A stretch of DNA of 64,000 nucleotides from Extensimonas soli (lineage in GTDB: Bacteria; Pseudomonadota; Gammaproteobacteria; Burkholderiales; Burkholderiaceae_C). A program made the position numbers and the translations under genes. The stretch covers positions 62,001 to 126,000 of the forward strand of contig NZ_JARGEL010000023.1 of NCBI RefSeq assembly GCF_029211265.1, given 5' to 3'. The number at the start of each line of letters is the position of its first letter. Positions within the stretch are counted from its first letter, which is position 1. Below the pieces are notes generated by a model that worked only from the letters and a program-made list of their open reading frames with translations, was not told where the DNA came from and did not search any database. Below are positions 29,887 to 39,152 of this stretch, piece after piece.

Positions 29887-30522
29887 GTGTTGAAGAGATC
29901 GATAGTTACTGTTTTGATAGCTGCTTGTGCACAACTGGCAAGCGCTAGCGGCCTGAAAAGCCTGGAAAATTTTCTGCAGAACACGCAGGCCGGCCAGGCC
30001 GAATTCACGCAGGTCGTGACCATGCCCGCGAAAGACGGGCAGGCCGCGCGCAGCAAGACCTCGAGCGGCAGCTTCGCCTTCCAGCGCCCGGGGCGCTTCA
30101 AGTTCGTTTATCAAAAGCCATTCGCGCAAACCATCGTGGCCGACGGGCAGACGCTGTGGCTCTATGACGTGGACTTGAACCAGGTCACGCAGCGCAAGCA
30201 GGCCGATGCGCTGGGCAGCACGCCCGCGGCCTTGCTCGCGTCCGCGGCCGACCTGGCTGCGCTGCGCGCGCAGTTCACGCTCGAAGACGCGCCCGCGCAG
30301 GACGGCCTCGAATGGGTGCAGGCCACGCCCAAAACCAAGGACGGGCAGCTGCAGCGCGTGCGCGTGGGTTTTGCGGGCGAACAGCTCGCGGCGCTGGACA
30401 TTCTCGACAGCTTCGGCCAGCGCTCGCTGATCCGCTTCAGCCACGTGCAGAGCCTGCCCGCGCTGCCGCCAGGCACCTTCGCCTTCAAGCCGCCTGCGGG
30501 GGCGGACGTGCTGCAGCAGTGA
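29887..30522 (+). CDS. lolA: Outer membrane lipoprotein carrier protein LolA
   Basis: Periplasmic chaperone of 211 aa that shuttles lipoproteins from LolCDE to LolB. Signal peptide ends near ACAQLASASG; the mature part has the LolA core (FQRPGRFKFVYQKPFAQTIV, DGQTLWLYDVDLNQVT). Start GTG 29887 has a GAGGAG site 5 nt upstream; TTG 29890 is the next option. Notably the signal-peptide codons coincide with a copy of a dispersed genomic repeat (29911-29958). Confidence 0.93.
   Translation: MLKRSIVTVLIAACAQLASASGLKSLENFLQNTQAGQAEFTQVVTMPAKDGQAARSKTSSGSFAFQRPGRFKFVYQKPFAQTIVADGQTLWLYDVDLNQVTQRKQADALGSTPAALLASAADLAALRAQFTLEDAPAQDGLEWVQATPKTKDGQLQRVRVGFAGEQLAALDILDSFGQRSLIRFSHVQSLPALPPGTFAFKPPAGADVLQQ
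29911..29958 (+). repeat. Dispersed repeat copy inside the lolA signal sequence
   Basis: TTTTGATAGCTGCTTGTGC ... GGCAAGCGCTAGCGGCC: the two halves around AGCGCTAGCGGCC match copies in the DUF934 gene and cysN. Here it encodes VLIAACAQLASASGLK of the signal peptide region. Confidence 0.55.
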
Positions 30523-30562
30523 GGGTGCGCAAAGCCGTGTCATTGCCCGCCTGGATGAGGCC

Positions 30563-31951
30563 ATGAGCGCCCCTTCTTCCAACCCTTCTGCCAACCCTTC
30601 CGCCAGCCCTGTCGCTGCCCCCCGCATGCACCAGCCGCTGGCCGAGCGCCTGCGTCCGCGCCGGCTCGCCGACGTGATCGGGCAGCAGCATGTGCTCGGG
30701 CCGGGCATGCCGCTGCGCCTGGCGTTCGAGTCGGGGCGGCCGCACAGCTGCATCTTCTGGGGGCCGCCGGGCGTGGGCAAGACCACCATCGCGCGGCTCA
30801 TGGCCGAGGCATTCGACGCGCAGTTCATCAGCATCAGCGCCGTGCTCGGTGGCGTGAAGGACATCCGCGACGCCGTGCAGCAGGCCGAAGCGGCGCGCGC
30901 GGGCCTGCTGCCGCGCGCCACCATCGTGTTCGTCGATGAAGTGCACCGTTTCAACAAAAGCCAGCAGGACGCTTTTTTGCCGCACGTCGAAAGCGGACTC
31001 TTCACCTTCATCGGCGCGACCACGGAAAACCCCTCGTTCGAGGTCAACTCGGCGCTGCTGTCGCGCGCCGCGGTCTATGTGCTGCAGCCGCTCACGCCCG
31101 CCGATTTGAAGCAAATTCTGGCCTTGGCCCAGGCGCAGCAAGCGCTACCAGCTATCGAAGAAGAAGCAATCGAGCGCCTCGTCGCCTATGCCGACGGCGA
31201 TGCGCGCCGCCTGCTCAACACGGTCGAAACGCTCGCCATCGCAGCCGCGCAGGAGCAGCGCGCGCAGATCACCGACGCCTGGCTCTTGCAGGTGCTGGGT
31301 CAGCAGCTGCGCCGCTACGACAAGGGCGGCGAGCAGTTCTACGACACCATCAGTGCGCTGCACAAGGCGGTGCGCGGCTCCGACCCCGACGCGGCGCTGT
31401 ACTGGCTCGTGCGCATGCTCGACGGCGGCGTCGATCCGCGCTACATCGCACGGCGCATGGTGCGCATGGCGAGCGAGGACGTGGGCCTGGCCGATCCGCG
31501 CGCGCTGCGCCTCGCGCTCGACGCCACCGAGGTTTACGAGCGCCTGGGCAGCCCCGAGGGCGAGCTGGCGCTGGCCGAATGCGTGCTCTATCTGGCCGTG
31601 GCGCCCAAGTCCAACGCGGTGTACCGCGCCTACAACGCGGCGCGCGCCTGGGTGCAAAAAGACGGCACGCGCCCCGTGCCGCTGCATTTGCGCAACGCGC
31701 CCACCAAGCTCATGAAGCAGCTCGACTACGGCAAGGACTACCGCTACGCGCACGACGAGGAGGGCGCCTTCGCCGCGGGCGAGCGCTACCTGCCCGAAGG
31801 CATGGCCGAACCGCATTTCTACGCCCCTGTGGAGCGCGGCCTCGAGATCAAGATTGCGCAAAAGCTGCGCGATTTGCGGGCGCAAAATGCCGCTGCGCGC
31901 AATGCAGCCGCGCAGGCGCAAGGCACTGCGCAGACCGGCGAAGAAGGGTGA
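30563..31951 (+). CDS. rarA: Replication-associated recombination protein A
   Basis: AAA+ ATPase (MgsA/WRNIP1 family) of 462 aa acting at stalled replication forks. Walker A GPPGVGKTTIARLM, Walker B IVFVDEVHRFNKSQQD, sensor 1 FIGATTENPSFEVNSALLSR and the C-terminal tetramerisation domain (HKAVRGSDPDAALYWLVRML) are all present. A Ser/Ala/Pro-rich leader of about 20 residues precedes the core. The ftsK-lolA-rarA order is conserved. A dispersed repeat lies within the coding sequence at 31108-31160. Confidence 0.95.
   Translation: MSAPSSNPSANPSASPVAAPRMHQPLAERLRPRRLADVIGQQHVLGPGMPLRLAFESGRPHSCIFWGPPGVGKTTIARLMAEAFDAQFISISAVLGGVKDIRDAVQQAEAARAGLLPRATIVFVDEVHRFNKSQQDAFLPHVESGLFTFIGATTENPSFEVNSALLSRAAVYVLQPLTPADLKQILALAQAQQALPAIEEEAIERLVAYADGDARRLLNTVETLAIAAAQEQRAQITDAWLLQVLGQQLRRYDKGGEQFYDTISALHKAVRGSDPDAALYWLVRMLDGGVDPRYIARRMVRMASEDVGLADPRALRLALDATEVYERLGSPEGELALAECVLYLAVAPKSNAVYRAYNAARAWVQKDGTRPVPLHLRNAPTKLMKQLDYGKDYRYAHDEEGAFAAGERYLPEGMAEPHFYAPVERGLEIKIAQKLRDLRAQNAAARNAAAQAQGTAQTGEEG
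31108..31160 (-). repeat. Dispersed repeat copy inside rarA
   Basis: Read on the minus strand it gives TTCGATAGCTGGTAGCGCTT followed by GGGCCAAGGCCAGAATTTGC, the same pattern as the copies in lolA, the DUF934 gene and cysN. It lies in the region between the AAA+ core and lid (protein segment LAQAQQALPAIEEEAIERL). Confidence 0.5.
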
Positions 31952-31975
31952 GCGCCCCTGTGTGGGGCTGCCGGC

Positions 31976-31993
31976 CACGGGGAAAACCCCGTG
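31976..31993 (+). terminator. Stem-loop after rarA
   Basis: CACGGGG-AAAA-CCCCGTG is a 7-bp GC-rich hairpin 25 nt after the rarA stop. No T-run follows, so it is at best a weak or Rho-assisted terminator. Confidence 0.35.
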
Positions 31994-32003
31994 TCATGCG
32001 GCT

Positions 32004-32032
32004 GTAACAGCCCCCGATGCGCTGACTACAAT
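32004..32032 (+). promoter_or_regulatory. Promoter candidate for the liv operon leader
   Basis: GTAACA (32004-32009), 17-bp spacer, TACAAT (32027-32032). Transcription would start near 32039, just before the stem-loop terminator at 32045-32078. Confidence 0.45.
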
Positions 32033-32044
32033 CGCACCCACCCG

Positions 32045-32078
32045 AAACCCGCACAGCATCGTACCTGGCGGGTTTTTT
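32045..32078 (+). terminator. Promoter-proximal intrinsic terminator (attenuator-like) in the liv leader
   Basis: AAACCCGC (32045-32052) pairs with GCGGGTTT (32068-32075), followed by TTT to 32078. It lies between the candidate promoter and livH, 77 nt before the start codon. It would yield a roughly 40-nt RNA unless read through. Confidence 0.6.
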
Positions 32079-32154
32079 GCTACGTTTTGCAGGCCCAGGC
32101 GCCTATCCCGCGCCTGGTGCACGACCACCCCACGTTACCAACGAAGGACTCTTT

Positions 32155-33084
32155 ATGGACATCTTGCTGCAGCAGATCATCAACGGTCTGGTTCTGGGCA
32201 GCATGTACGCCTTGATAGCCCTGGGCTACACCATGGTGTACGGCATCATCCAGCTCATCAACTTCGCCCACGGCGAGGTGCTCATGGTGGGCGCGCTCAC
32301 CAGTTGGAGCTGCATCGGCTGGATGCAGCAGGCCATGCCCGGCGCGCCCGGCTGGCTCATTCTGCTGCTTGCGACGCTGATCGCCTGCACTGTGGCGGCG
32401 GCGCTCAATTTCGTGATCGAAAAAGTGGCCTACCGCCCCCTTCGCAACAGCCCGCGGCTGGCGCCGCTGATCACGGCCATAGGCATGTCCATCCTGCTGC
32501 AGACGCTGGCCATGATCCTCTGGAAGCCCAACTACAAGCCTTATCCCATGCTGCTGCCCGCGCAACCGGTGGAATTCGGCGGCGCCGTGATCACCTCCAT
32601 GCAAATACTGATTCTGGGCGTGACGGTGGTGGCGCTTGCGGCCATGGTCTATCTCGTGAACTACACCAAGCTGGGCCGCGCCATGCGCGCGACGGCCGAA
32701 AATCCGCGCGTGGCGGCGCTCATGGGCGTGAAGCCCGACATGGTGATTTCGGCCACCTTCATCATCGGCGCGGTGCTCGCGGCCATTGCGGGCATCATGT
32801 ACGCCTCCAACTACGGCACGGCGCAGCACACCATGGGCTTTTTGCCGGGGCTCAAGGCCTTCACGGCGGCGGTGTTCGGCGGCATAGGCAACCTTGCCGG
32901 TGCGGTGGTCGGCGGCATCCTGCTCGGCCTGATCGAGGCCATTGGCTCGGGCTACATAGGCACGCTCACGGGCGGCATCCTGGGCAGCAACTACGCCGAC
33001 ATCTTTGCCTTCATCGTGCTCATCATCATCCTCACGCTGCGCCCCTCGGGCCTGCTGGGCGAGCGCGTGGCCGATCGCGCTTGA
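32155..33084 (+). CDS. livH: Branched-chain amino acid ABC transporter permease LivH
   Basis: Inner-membrane permease of 309 aa with about eight helices. It opens MDILLQQIINGLVLGSMYAL, typical of LivH, and contains the conserved AENPRVAALMGVKPD cytoplasmic loop that docks the ATPase and GGIGNLAGAVVGGILLGLIE. First gene of livH-livM-livG-livF. No periplasmic binding protein gene is present in the window, so the substrate-binding protein is encoded elsewhere. Confidence 0.94.
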   Translation: MDILLQQIINGLVLGSMYALIALGYTMVYGIIQLINFAHGEVLMVGALTSWSCIGWMQQAMPGAPGWLILLLATLIACTVAAALNFVIEKVAYRPLRNSPRLAPLITAIGMSILLQTLAMILWKPNYKPYPMLLPAQPVEFGGAVITSMQILILGVTVVALAAMVYLVNYTKLGRAMRATAENPRVAALMGVKPDMVISATFIIGAVLAAIAGIMYASNYGTAQHTMGFLPGLKAFTAAVFGGIGNLAGAVVGGILLGLIEAIGSGYIGTLTGGILGSNYADIFAFIVLIIILTLRPSGLLGERVADRA

Positions 33085-33094
33085 GAGGCATGTC

Positions 33095-34174
33095 ATGAAA
33101 AACAACAAAACCGCGCAATGGATCATCGGCGCCATCGCCGTGCTGGTGCTGCCCTTCGTGCTGCAGTATTTCGGCAATGCCTGGGTGCGCATTGCCGACC
33201 TGGCGCTGCTCTACGTCATGCTCGCGCTGGGGCTGAACATCGTGGTCGGCTACGCCGGCCTGCTCGATCTGGGCTACGTGGCTTTTTATGCTGTGGGCGC
33301 CTATCTGTTCGGCTTCATCGCCTCGCCGCAGCTCAGCGACAACTTCGCCACTTTCGCGGCGCTGTTCCCCAACGGCCTGCATTTTTCGATCTGGATCGCG
33401 GTGCCGCTCGCGGCGCTGGTCGCGGCGCTGTTTGGCGTGCTGCTGGGTGCGCCCACGCTGAAATTGCGCGGTGACTACCTGGCCATCGTGACGCTGGGCT
33501 TTGGCGAGATCATCCGCATCTTCCTGAACAACCTCGATCACCCCATCAACCTGACCAACGGCCCCAAGGGCATGGGCCAGATCGATTCGATCCAGCTTTT
33601 TGGCCTGAACCTGGGCAAGCGCCTGGAGCTGTTCGGCTTCGATATTTCCTCGGTCACGCTCTACTACTACCTGTTCCTCGTGCTCGTGGTGTTCAGCGTG
33701 TTCGTGAGCTACCGCCTGCAGGATTCGCGCATAGGCCGCGCCTGGATGGCCATCCGCGAGGACGAGATCGCCGCCAAGGCCATGGGCATCAACACGCGCA
33801 ACATGAAGCTGCTGGCCTTCGGCATGGGCGCCTCGTTCGGCGGCGTGGCGGGCGTGATGTTCGCGGGCTTTCAGGGCTTCGTGTCGCCCGAGTCGTTCAG
33901 CCTGATGGAGTCGGTGATGATCGTCGCCATGGTGGTGCTCGGCGGCATAGGGCACATTCCGGGCGTGGTGCTGGGCGCCGTGCTGCTTGCGGCCCTGCCC
34001 GAAGTGCTGCGCTACGTGGCGGGGCCGCTGCAAGGCATGACCGACGGGCGCCTGGACTCGGCGATCTTGCGCCAGCTGCTCATCGCGCTGGCCATGATCA
34101 TCGTGATGCTGCTGCGCCCGCGCGGCCTGTGGCCCGCGCCCGAGCATGGCAAGAGCCAGTTGCACAAAACCTGA
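33095..34174 (+). CDS. livM: Branched-chain amino acid ABC transporter permease LivM
   Basis: Second permease, 359 aa, about ten helices. Conserved segments: GLNIVVGYAGLLDLGYVAFY, LRGDYLAIVTLGFGEIIRI, RAWMAIREDEIAAKAMGIN (ATPase coupling loop) and GGIGHIPGVVLGAVLL. It follows livH by 10 nt. Confidence 0.94.
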   Translation: MKNNKTAQWIIGAIAVLVLPFVLQYFGNAWVRIADLALLYVMLALGLNIVVGYAGLLDLGYVAFYAVGAYLFGFIASPQLSDNFATFAALFPNGLHFSIWIAVPLAALVAALFGVLLGAPTLKLRGDYLAIVTLGFGEIIRIFLNNLDHPINLTNGPKGMGQIDSIQLFGLNLGKRLELFGFDISSVTLYYYLFLVLVVFSVFVSYRLQDSRIGRAWMAIREDEIAAKAMGINTRNMKLLAFGMGASFGGVAGVMFAGFQGFVSPESFSLMESVMIVAMVVLGGIGHIPGVVLGAVLLAALPEVLRYVAGPLQGMTDGRLDSAILRQLLIALAMIIVMLLRPRGLWPAPEHGKSQLHKT

Positions 34175-34209
34175 TTTCAGCATCCCGACCGAACGAAAGA
34201 ATTCCCCCT

Positions 34210-34995
34210 ATGACGGAACCAACATCGAACGACGTGGTGCTGAAAGTCGCGGGCGTGTCCAAGCGCTTCGGCGGCCTGCAAGCGCTTATGGACGTAGGCA
34301 TCACCATCCGCCGCGGCCAGGTGTATGGTCTGATCGGCCCCAACGGCGCCGGCAAGACCACATTCTTCAACGTGATCACCGGGCTTTACACGCCCGACAG
34401 TGGCAGCTTCGAGCTCGCCGGCAAGCCCTACGAACCCACGGCGGTGCACGAGGTCGCCAAGGCCGGCATCGCGCGCACCTTTCAAAACATCCGCCTTTTT
34501 GCCGACATGACCGCGCTCGAAAACGTCATGGTCGGGCGCCACGTGCGCACGCGCTCGGGGCTGCTCGGCGCAGTGCTGCGCACCAGGGGCTTCAAGGACG
34601 AAGAGGCTGCGATCGCGCGGCGCGCGCAGGAACTGCTCGACTACGTGGGCATTGGGCAGCTTGCCGACTTCAAGGCGCGCACGCTGAGCTACGGCGACCA
34701 GCGGCGCCTGGAGATCGCGCGTGCGCTTGCCACCGATCCGCAGCTGATCGCGCTTGACGAGCCCGCCGCGGGGATGAATGCAACCGAAAAGGTGCAGCTG
34801 CGCGCGCTCATAGATCGCATCCGCAAGGACAACCGCACGATCTTGCTGATCGAGCACGACGTGAAGCTGGTGATGGGCCTGTGCGACCGCGTCACGGTGC
34901 TCGACTATGGCAAGCAGATCGCCGAAGGCACGCCCGACACGGTGCAAAAGAACGAAAAAGTGATAGCAGCCTATCTGGGCACCGGAGGACATTGA
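34210..34995 (+). CDS. livG: Branched-chain amino acid ABC transporter ATP-binding protein LivG
   Basis: Cytoplasmic ABC ATPase of 261 aa. Walker A LIGPNGAGKTTFFNVI, the LivG-type TFQNIRLFADMTALENVMVG, signature LSYGDQRRLEIARAL, Walker B LIALDEPAAGMN and C-terminal QIAEGTPDTVQKNEKVIAAY are all present. It pairs with LivF at the LivHM dimer. Confidence 0.95.
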   Translation: MTEPTSNDVVLKVAGVSKRFGGLQALMDVGITIRRGQVYGLIGPNGAGKTTFFNVITGLYTPDSGSFELAGKPYEPTAVHEVAKAGIARTFQNIRLFADMTALENVMVGRHVRTRSGLLGAVLRTRGFKDEEAAIARRAQELLDYVGIGQLADFKARTLSYGDQRRLEIARALATDPQLIALDEPAAGMNATEKVQLRALIDRIRKDNRTILLIEHDVKLVMGLCDRVTVLDYGKQIAEGTPDTVQKNEKVIAAYLGTGGH

Positions 34996-34997
34996 GC

Positions 34998-35723
<726 letters not shown>

Positions 35724-35736
35724 AGCCGCAGGCGCA

Positions 35737-36663
35737 TCACATCGCTGCCACCGCACCGGTGGAGCGAAAGAAATTCACCGGCAGCCCCGGCACCTGCACG
35801 CGCAGGCGCAGCAGCGCGCCCGCGGGCACGGCGGCGGTGCATTCTTCGGGCGGGCGCCCGCGCCGCGCCGAGGTTACGTACAGCGTGCGCAGGTCTTCGT
35901 CGCCAAAGCACACCATGGTGGGGCACTGCACGGGCGTCGCCAGGCGCTGCAGCACCGCGCCTGTGGGTGAGAGCTGCAGCACGCAGGCGCCTTCAAACAT
36001 CGCGACCCAGTAGTTGCCCTGCGCATCCACACTCGCGCCGTCGGGCCGCCCGCCGTAGGGCACGCCGTCTTGCGGCGGCGCAAACTGCACCCAGGGCGTG
36101 CGCGCGCCCAGGCTGCCGCTTGCGGCGTCGAAGGCAAAGCGGTCTATGCGGTGCGCGGGCGTGTTGGCCCAGTAGAGCCAGCGCTCGTCGGGGCTGAAGG
36201 CCAGGCCGTTCGCGGTGTAGTTGTCGCCTGCCATGCGCTGCAGGCTGCACGGCGCGCTGCGGCAGTCCAGACGCCACAGCGCCGCGTCGGGCTGCGTGCG
36301 CGGGCTGACCACCGAGCCGGCCCAAAACCGCCCCGCGCGGTCGCAACGCCCGTCGTTGAGGCGCAGCCGCTGCGGGTCGTGCGACTCGGGTGGCAGCCTG
36401 GCGATGCAGGTGAGGGCGCCGGTCTGCACATCGAGCGCGTAAAAGCCGTCACGCAAGCCCAACGCCACGCCCCCACCCTGCATGGGCGCGCAACAGCCGG
36501 GCTCGGACGGCGTGTTCCAGCGCCAGTGCCGCCCCGTCTGCGGCTCCCAGGCATGCACGGCAAACCCATGGATGTCGCACCAGTAAAGGCGCTTTTCCAG
36601 CGGGTGCCAAAAAGGGGACTCGCCAAGTTCGCAAGGAGGCAGTGGCAGCGCGGTGAAGGGCAT
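35737..36663 (-). CDS. SMP-30/gluconolactonase family protein
   Basis: Six-bladed beta-propeller sugar-lactone hydrolase type, 308 aa. Predicted metal ligands are the Glu in CELGESPFWHP, the Asn in NYTANGLAFSPDERWLYWAN and the Asp in GGRPDGASVDAQGNYWV, matching regucalcin-type sites. ATG 36663 is used; a TTG at 36690 also opens the frame. It stands alone, divergent from the sulfate operon. Substrate lactone unknown. Confidence 0.88.
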   Translation of the reverse strand: MPFTALPLPPCELGESPFWHPLEKRLYWCDIHGFAVHAWEPQTGRHWRWNTPSEPGCCAPMQGGGVALGLRDGFYALDVQTGALTCIARLPPESHDPQRLRLNDGRCDRAGRFWAGSVVSPRTQPDAALWRLDCRSAPCSLQRMAGDNYTANGLAFSPDERWLYWANTPAHRIDRFAFDAASGSLGARTPWVQFAPPQDGVPYGGRPDGASVDAQGNYWVAMFEGACVLQLSPTGAVLQRLATPVQCPTMVCFGDEDLRTLYVTSARRGRPPEECTAAVPAGALLRLRVQVPGLPVNFFRSTGAVAAM

Positions 36664-36724
36664 GAACGGGTTCCAGGAGGATGGAGACAAGGGATTGCCA
36701 TTGTGGTGCCGGGCGGAGAAATAA

Positions 36725-36740
36725 GCTTATCCACATAAGC
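36725..36740. promoter_or_regulatory. GCTTAT-CCAC-ATAAGC palindrome upstream of cysI
   Basis: A perfect 6+6 inverted repeat in the AT-rich part of the 232-bp gap between the SMP-30 gene and cysI. A CysB-type LysR activator would be the natural regulator of the downstream operon, but the match to a CysB site is not verified. Confidence 0.3.
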
Positions 36741-36770
36741 GCAAGAAAAAACTGTAGTTTGTTTTCATAA

Positions 36771-36825
36771 AAAGCCCGCCTACATTCACCGCACATGCCA
36801 AGTGCGGCGCAGGTAGGCGGGCTTT
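36771..36825. terminator. Compound 13-bp inverted repeat in the cysI leader
   Basis: AAAGCCCGCCTAC (36771-36783) and GTAGGCGGGCTTT (36813-36825) pair perfectly; an inner stem CCGCAC/GTGCGG (36789-36794, 36802-36807) forms inside. On the minus strand it is followed by TTTTTAT, like an intrinsic terminator; on the plus strand it would fold in the 5' leader of cysI. Neither divergent neighbour needs a terminator here, so a leader-regulatory role is possible. Confidence 0.5.
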
Positions 36826-36895
36826 GTCGTGGGCTATGGGCCCACGAGTCTGCCGCAGCGTGCCCGCGCAGCCCGTGCTTTCGTGCAGACGTCTC

Positions 36896-38710
36896 ATGTA
36901 CCCATACACCGCTTTCGACCAAGAATTCATTCGCCTGCGCGCCGCGCAGTTTCGCGACCAGTTGCAGCGCTGGCAGACCGGGCAGCTCAGCGATGAGCAG
37001 TTTTTGCCGCTGCGCCTGCAAAACGGCTGGTACGTGCAGCGCCATGCGCCCATGCTGCGCGTGGCCGTGCCGTATGGCGAGGTCAGCAGCGCGCAGCTGC
37101 GCGTGCTCGCGCGCATCGCCCGCGAGTTCGACCAGCCCGATGCCGAACTGTTCGCGCAGGCGCAGGCCACGCAGGATGCGCTGCAGGCCTCGCAGCCGGG
37201 GCTCACGCTCGCGGCGCCGCCCTTGAAGTGGGGCTACGCGCACTTCACCACGCGCACCAACGTGCAGTTCAACTGGATTCCCCTGGCGCGCGCGGCCGAC
37301 GTGATGGACTTGCTTGCGAGCGTGCAGATGCACGGCATACAGACCAGCGGCAACGCCATTCGCAACATCACCTGCGAGGCGCTCGCGGGCATCGCGCCCG
37401 ACGAGATCCTGGACACGCGGCCATTTGCGGAAATTTTGCGCCAGTGGAGCACGCTGCACCCCGAGTTCGCCTTTTTGCCGCGCAAGTTCAAGATCGCCTT
37501 CAGCGGCGCCGCCGAAGACCGCGCCGCCACGGGCTGGTACGACATCGGCCTGCGTGCGGTGCGCAGCGACTCGGGTGGCGTGGGCTTTGCCGTGAGCGTG
37601 GGCGGCGGCATGGGGCGCACGCCGGTCATCGGTACCGTGGTGCGCGAATTTTTGCCCTGGCGCGAGCTGCTCAACTACACCGAGGCTGTGGTGCGCGTCT
37701 ATAACCAGTATGGGCGGCGCGACAACAAGTGGAAGGCGCGCATCAAGATGCTGGTCAAGGCCGAGGGGCAGCGCTTCATCGACGCGGTGGAGGCCGAATA
37801 CCAGGCCATCGTCACGCACGACGGTGCGCCGCACACCATCAGCGATGCCGAGCTCGCGCGCGTGCAGGCGGGCTTTGCCGTGCCGCCGCTCGCGCCCGCC
37901 AATCTGCCCAGCAGCACCGACACGGCCGGCGCTGCGTACCAGCGGTGGCGCAAGCAAAACGTGCACACGCACCGGCTGCCGCAGCTCGCCGCGGTGTCGC
38001 TGTCGTTCAAGCGCGCGGGCTGGGCGCCGGGTGACGCAGGTGCGGACTCGCTGCAGGCGCTCGCCGACCTGGCCGAGCGCTTCAGCGCGGGCGAGGCGCG
38101 CGTGACGCACGCGCAAAACCTGCTGCTGCCCTGGGTGCACCAAAGTGATTTGCCCGCGCTGTACGAAGAGGCGCGCGCGCTGGGCCTCGCGCAGCCCAAC
38201 ATCGGGCTGCTCACCGACATGATCGCGTGCCCCGGCGGGGATTTTTGTTCGCTCGCGAACGCGCGCGCGATCCCGATCGCCGCGGCGCTCGCCGAACTGT
38301 TTGCCGACATCGACGAGGTCAGCGACCTCGGGCCCATAGACCTGCACATCAGCGGCTGCATCAACAGCTGCGGGCACCACCACAGCGGGCACATCGGCAT
38401 TCTGGGCGTCGACAAAGACGGCAAGGAGTGGTACCAGGTGACGCTGGGTGGCTCGGACGGCTCGGCGCTCTCGGGGCCGGCGACGCCGGGCAAGGTGGTC
38501 GGGCCCTCGTTCAGCGCGGCCGAAGTGCCGGGCGTGGTCGAGGCGATTTTGGACAGCTACCGTGCGCTGCGCCTGCATGCGGCCGAGCCCTTCATCGCCA
38601 CGCTGCGCCGCGTCGGCCACGAGCCCTTCAAGACCGCGGCGAACGGCGCACGCCTGGGCGAACACCGCGCCGCGCACACTGCACACGCCGCCGAAACCAG
38701 CGCCGCATGA
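36896..38710 (+). CDS. cysI: Assimilatory sulfite (nitrite/sulfite) reductase hemoprotein
   Basis: Siroheme/[4Fe-4S] enzyme of 604 aa reducing sulfite to sulfide. Two pseudo-symmetric halves with siroheme motifs HGIQTSGNAIRNITCEAL and, C-terminally, the cluster cysteines in ACPGGDFCSLANARAI and GCINSCGHHHSGHIG. The ATG at 36896 (MYPYTAFDQEF) follows the hairpin leader. Electron donor is probably ferredoxin or the partner encoded by the next gene, because no CysJ flavoprotein is present. First gene of cysI-DUF934-cysH-cysD-cysN. Confidence 0.93.
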   Translation: MYPYTAFDQEFIRLRAAQFRDQLQRWQTGQLSDEQFLPLRLQNGWYVQRHAPMLRVAVPYGEVSSAQLRVLARIAREFDQPDAELFAQAQATQDALQASQPGLTLAAPPLKWGYAHFTTRTNVQFNWIPLARAADVMDLLASVQMHGIQTSGNAIRNITCEALAGIAPDEILDTRPFAEILRQWSTLHPEFAFLPRKFKIAFSGAAEDRAATGWYDIGLRAVRSDSGGVGFAVSVGGGMGRTPVIGTVVREFLPWRELLNYTEAVVRVYNQYGRRDNKWKARIKMLVKAEGQRFIDAVEAEYQAIVTHDGAPHTISDAELARVQAGFAVPPLAPANLPSSTDTAGAAYQRWRKQNVHTHRLPQLAAVSLSFKRAGWAPGDAGADSLQALADLAERFSAGEARVTHAQNLLLPWVHQSDLPALYEEARALGLAQPNIGLLTDMIACPGGDFCSLANARAIPIAAALAELFADIDEVSDLGPIDLHISGCINSCGHHHSGHIGILGVDKDGKEWYQVTLGGSDGSALSGPATPGKVVGPSFSAAEVPGVVEAILDSYRALRLHAAEPFIATLRRVGHEPFKTAANGARLGEHRAAHTAHAAETSAA

Positions 38711-38741
38711 ACCCCGGTTTGAACCCGACCCCAGCCCCAAA

Positions 38742-39152
38742 ATGATCAAATTGATAGCTGCCAGCGCCCACCAGACGGGCGCAAACGGCCCAAAAACCTT
38801 GCAAATCGCGAACGACGCCGAGCTCGCCGATTTGGCCGCGGCGGGTGCGTTCGAAGGCGTGGAGCGCATCGAATTGCACTTTCCCAAGTTCACCGACGGT
38901 CGCGCCTTCAGCCAGGCCATGCTGCTGCGCCGGCGCTACCACTTCGCGGGCGACTTGTGCGTCACGGGCGAGGTGCTGATCGACCAGTTGCTGCAAATGG
39001 CGCGCTGCGGCTTCAGCAGCGCCGTGCTGCCAGACGACACCGACTGGGCCGCCGCCGAGCGCCAATTGCGCCGCTTTGCCGAGTTTTACCAGGGCGACGC
39101 GCGCACGCCCGCGCCGCGCTTTGCGCGCGTCAGCACGCCGGAGGCCGTATGA
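38742..39152 (+). CDS. DUF934 domain-containing protein (sulfite-reduction partner)
   Basis: Small protein of 136 aa of the DUF934 family that is regularly found between cysI and cysH in proteobacteria lacking CysJ and is thought to assist sulfite reduction. Core: LHFPKFTDGRAFSQAMLLRR, GDLCVTGEVLIDQLLQMARC. The first 20 residues (MIKLIAASAHQTGANG) are encoded by a dispersed repeat copy and are probably non-homologous to relatives. The stop overlaps the cysH start by 4 nt. Biochemical role is inferred from context only. Confidence 0.85.
   Translation: MIKLIAASAHQTGANGPKTLQIANDAELADLAAAGAFEGVERIELHFPKFTDGRAFSQAMLLRRRYHFAGDLCVTGEVLIDQLLQMARCGFSSAVLPDDTDWAAAERQLRRFAEFYQGDARTPAPRFARVSTPEAV
38748..38798 (+). 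repeat. Dispersed repeat copy at the 5' end of the DUF934 gene
   Basis: AAATTGATAGCTGCCAGCGC ... GGGCGCAAACGGCCCAAAAA. It shares the GATAGCTGCCAGCGC core and GGCC tail with the cysN copy. It covers codons 3-19 in frame. Confidence 0.55.

Noticed and set aside
27582-30101. 839-aa minus-strand frame opposite ftsK and lolA
   Set aside because: A composition shadow of ftsK; no domain or ribosome site, while ftsK on the other strand is unmistakable.
36735-36770. 13-codon minus-strand ORF (MKTNYSFFLRLCG) as a leader peptide
   Set aside because: It lies after a minus-strand terminator, does not lead into a biosynthetic operon and has only one Cys; chance is the simpler explanation.
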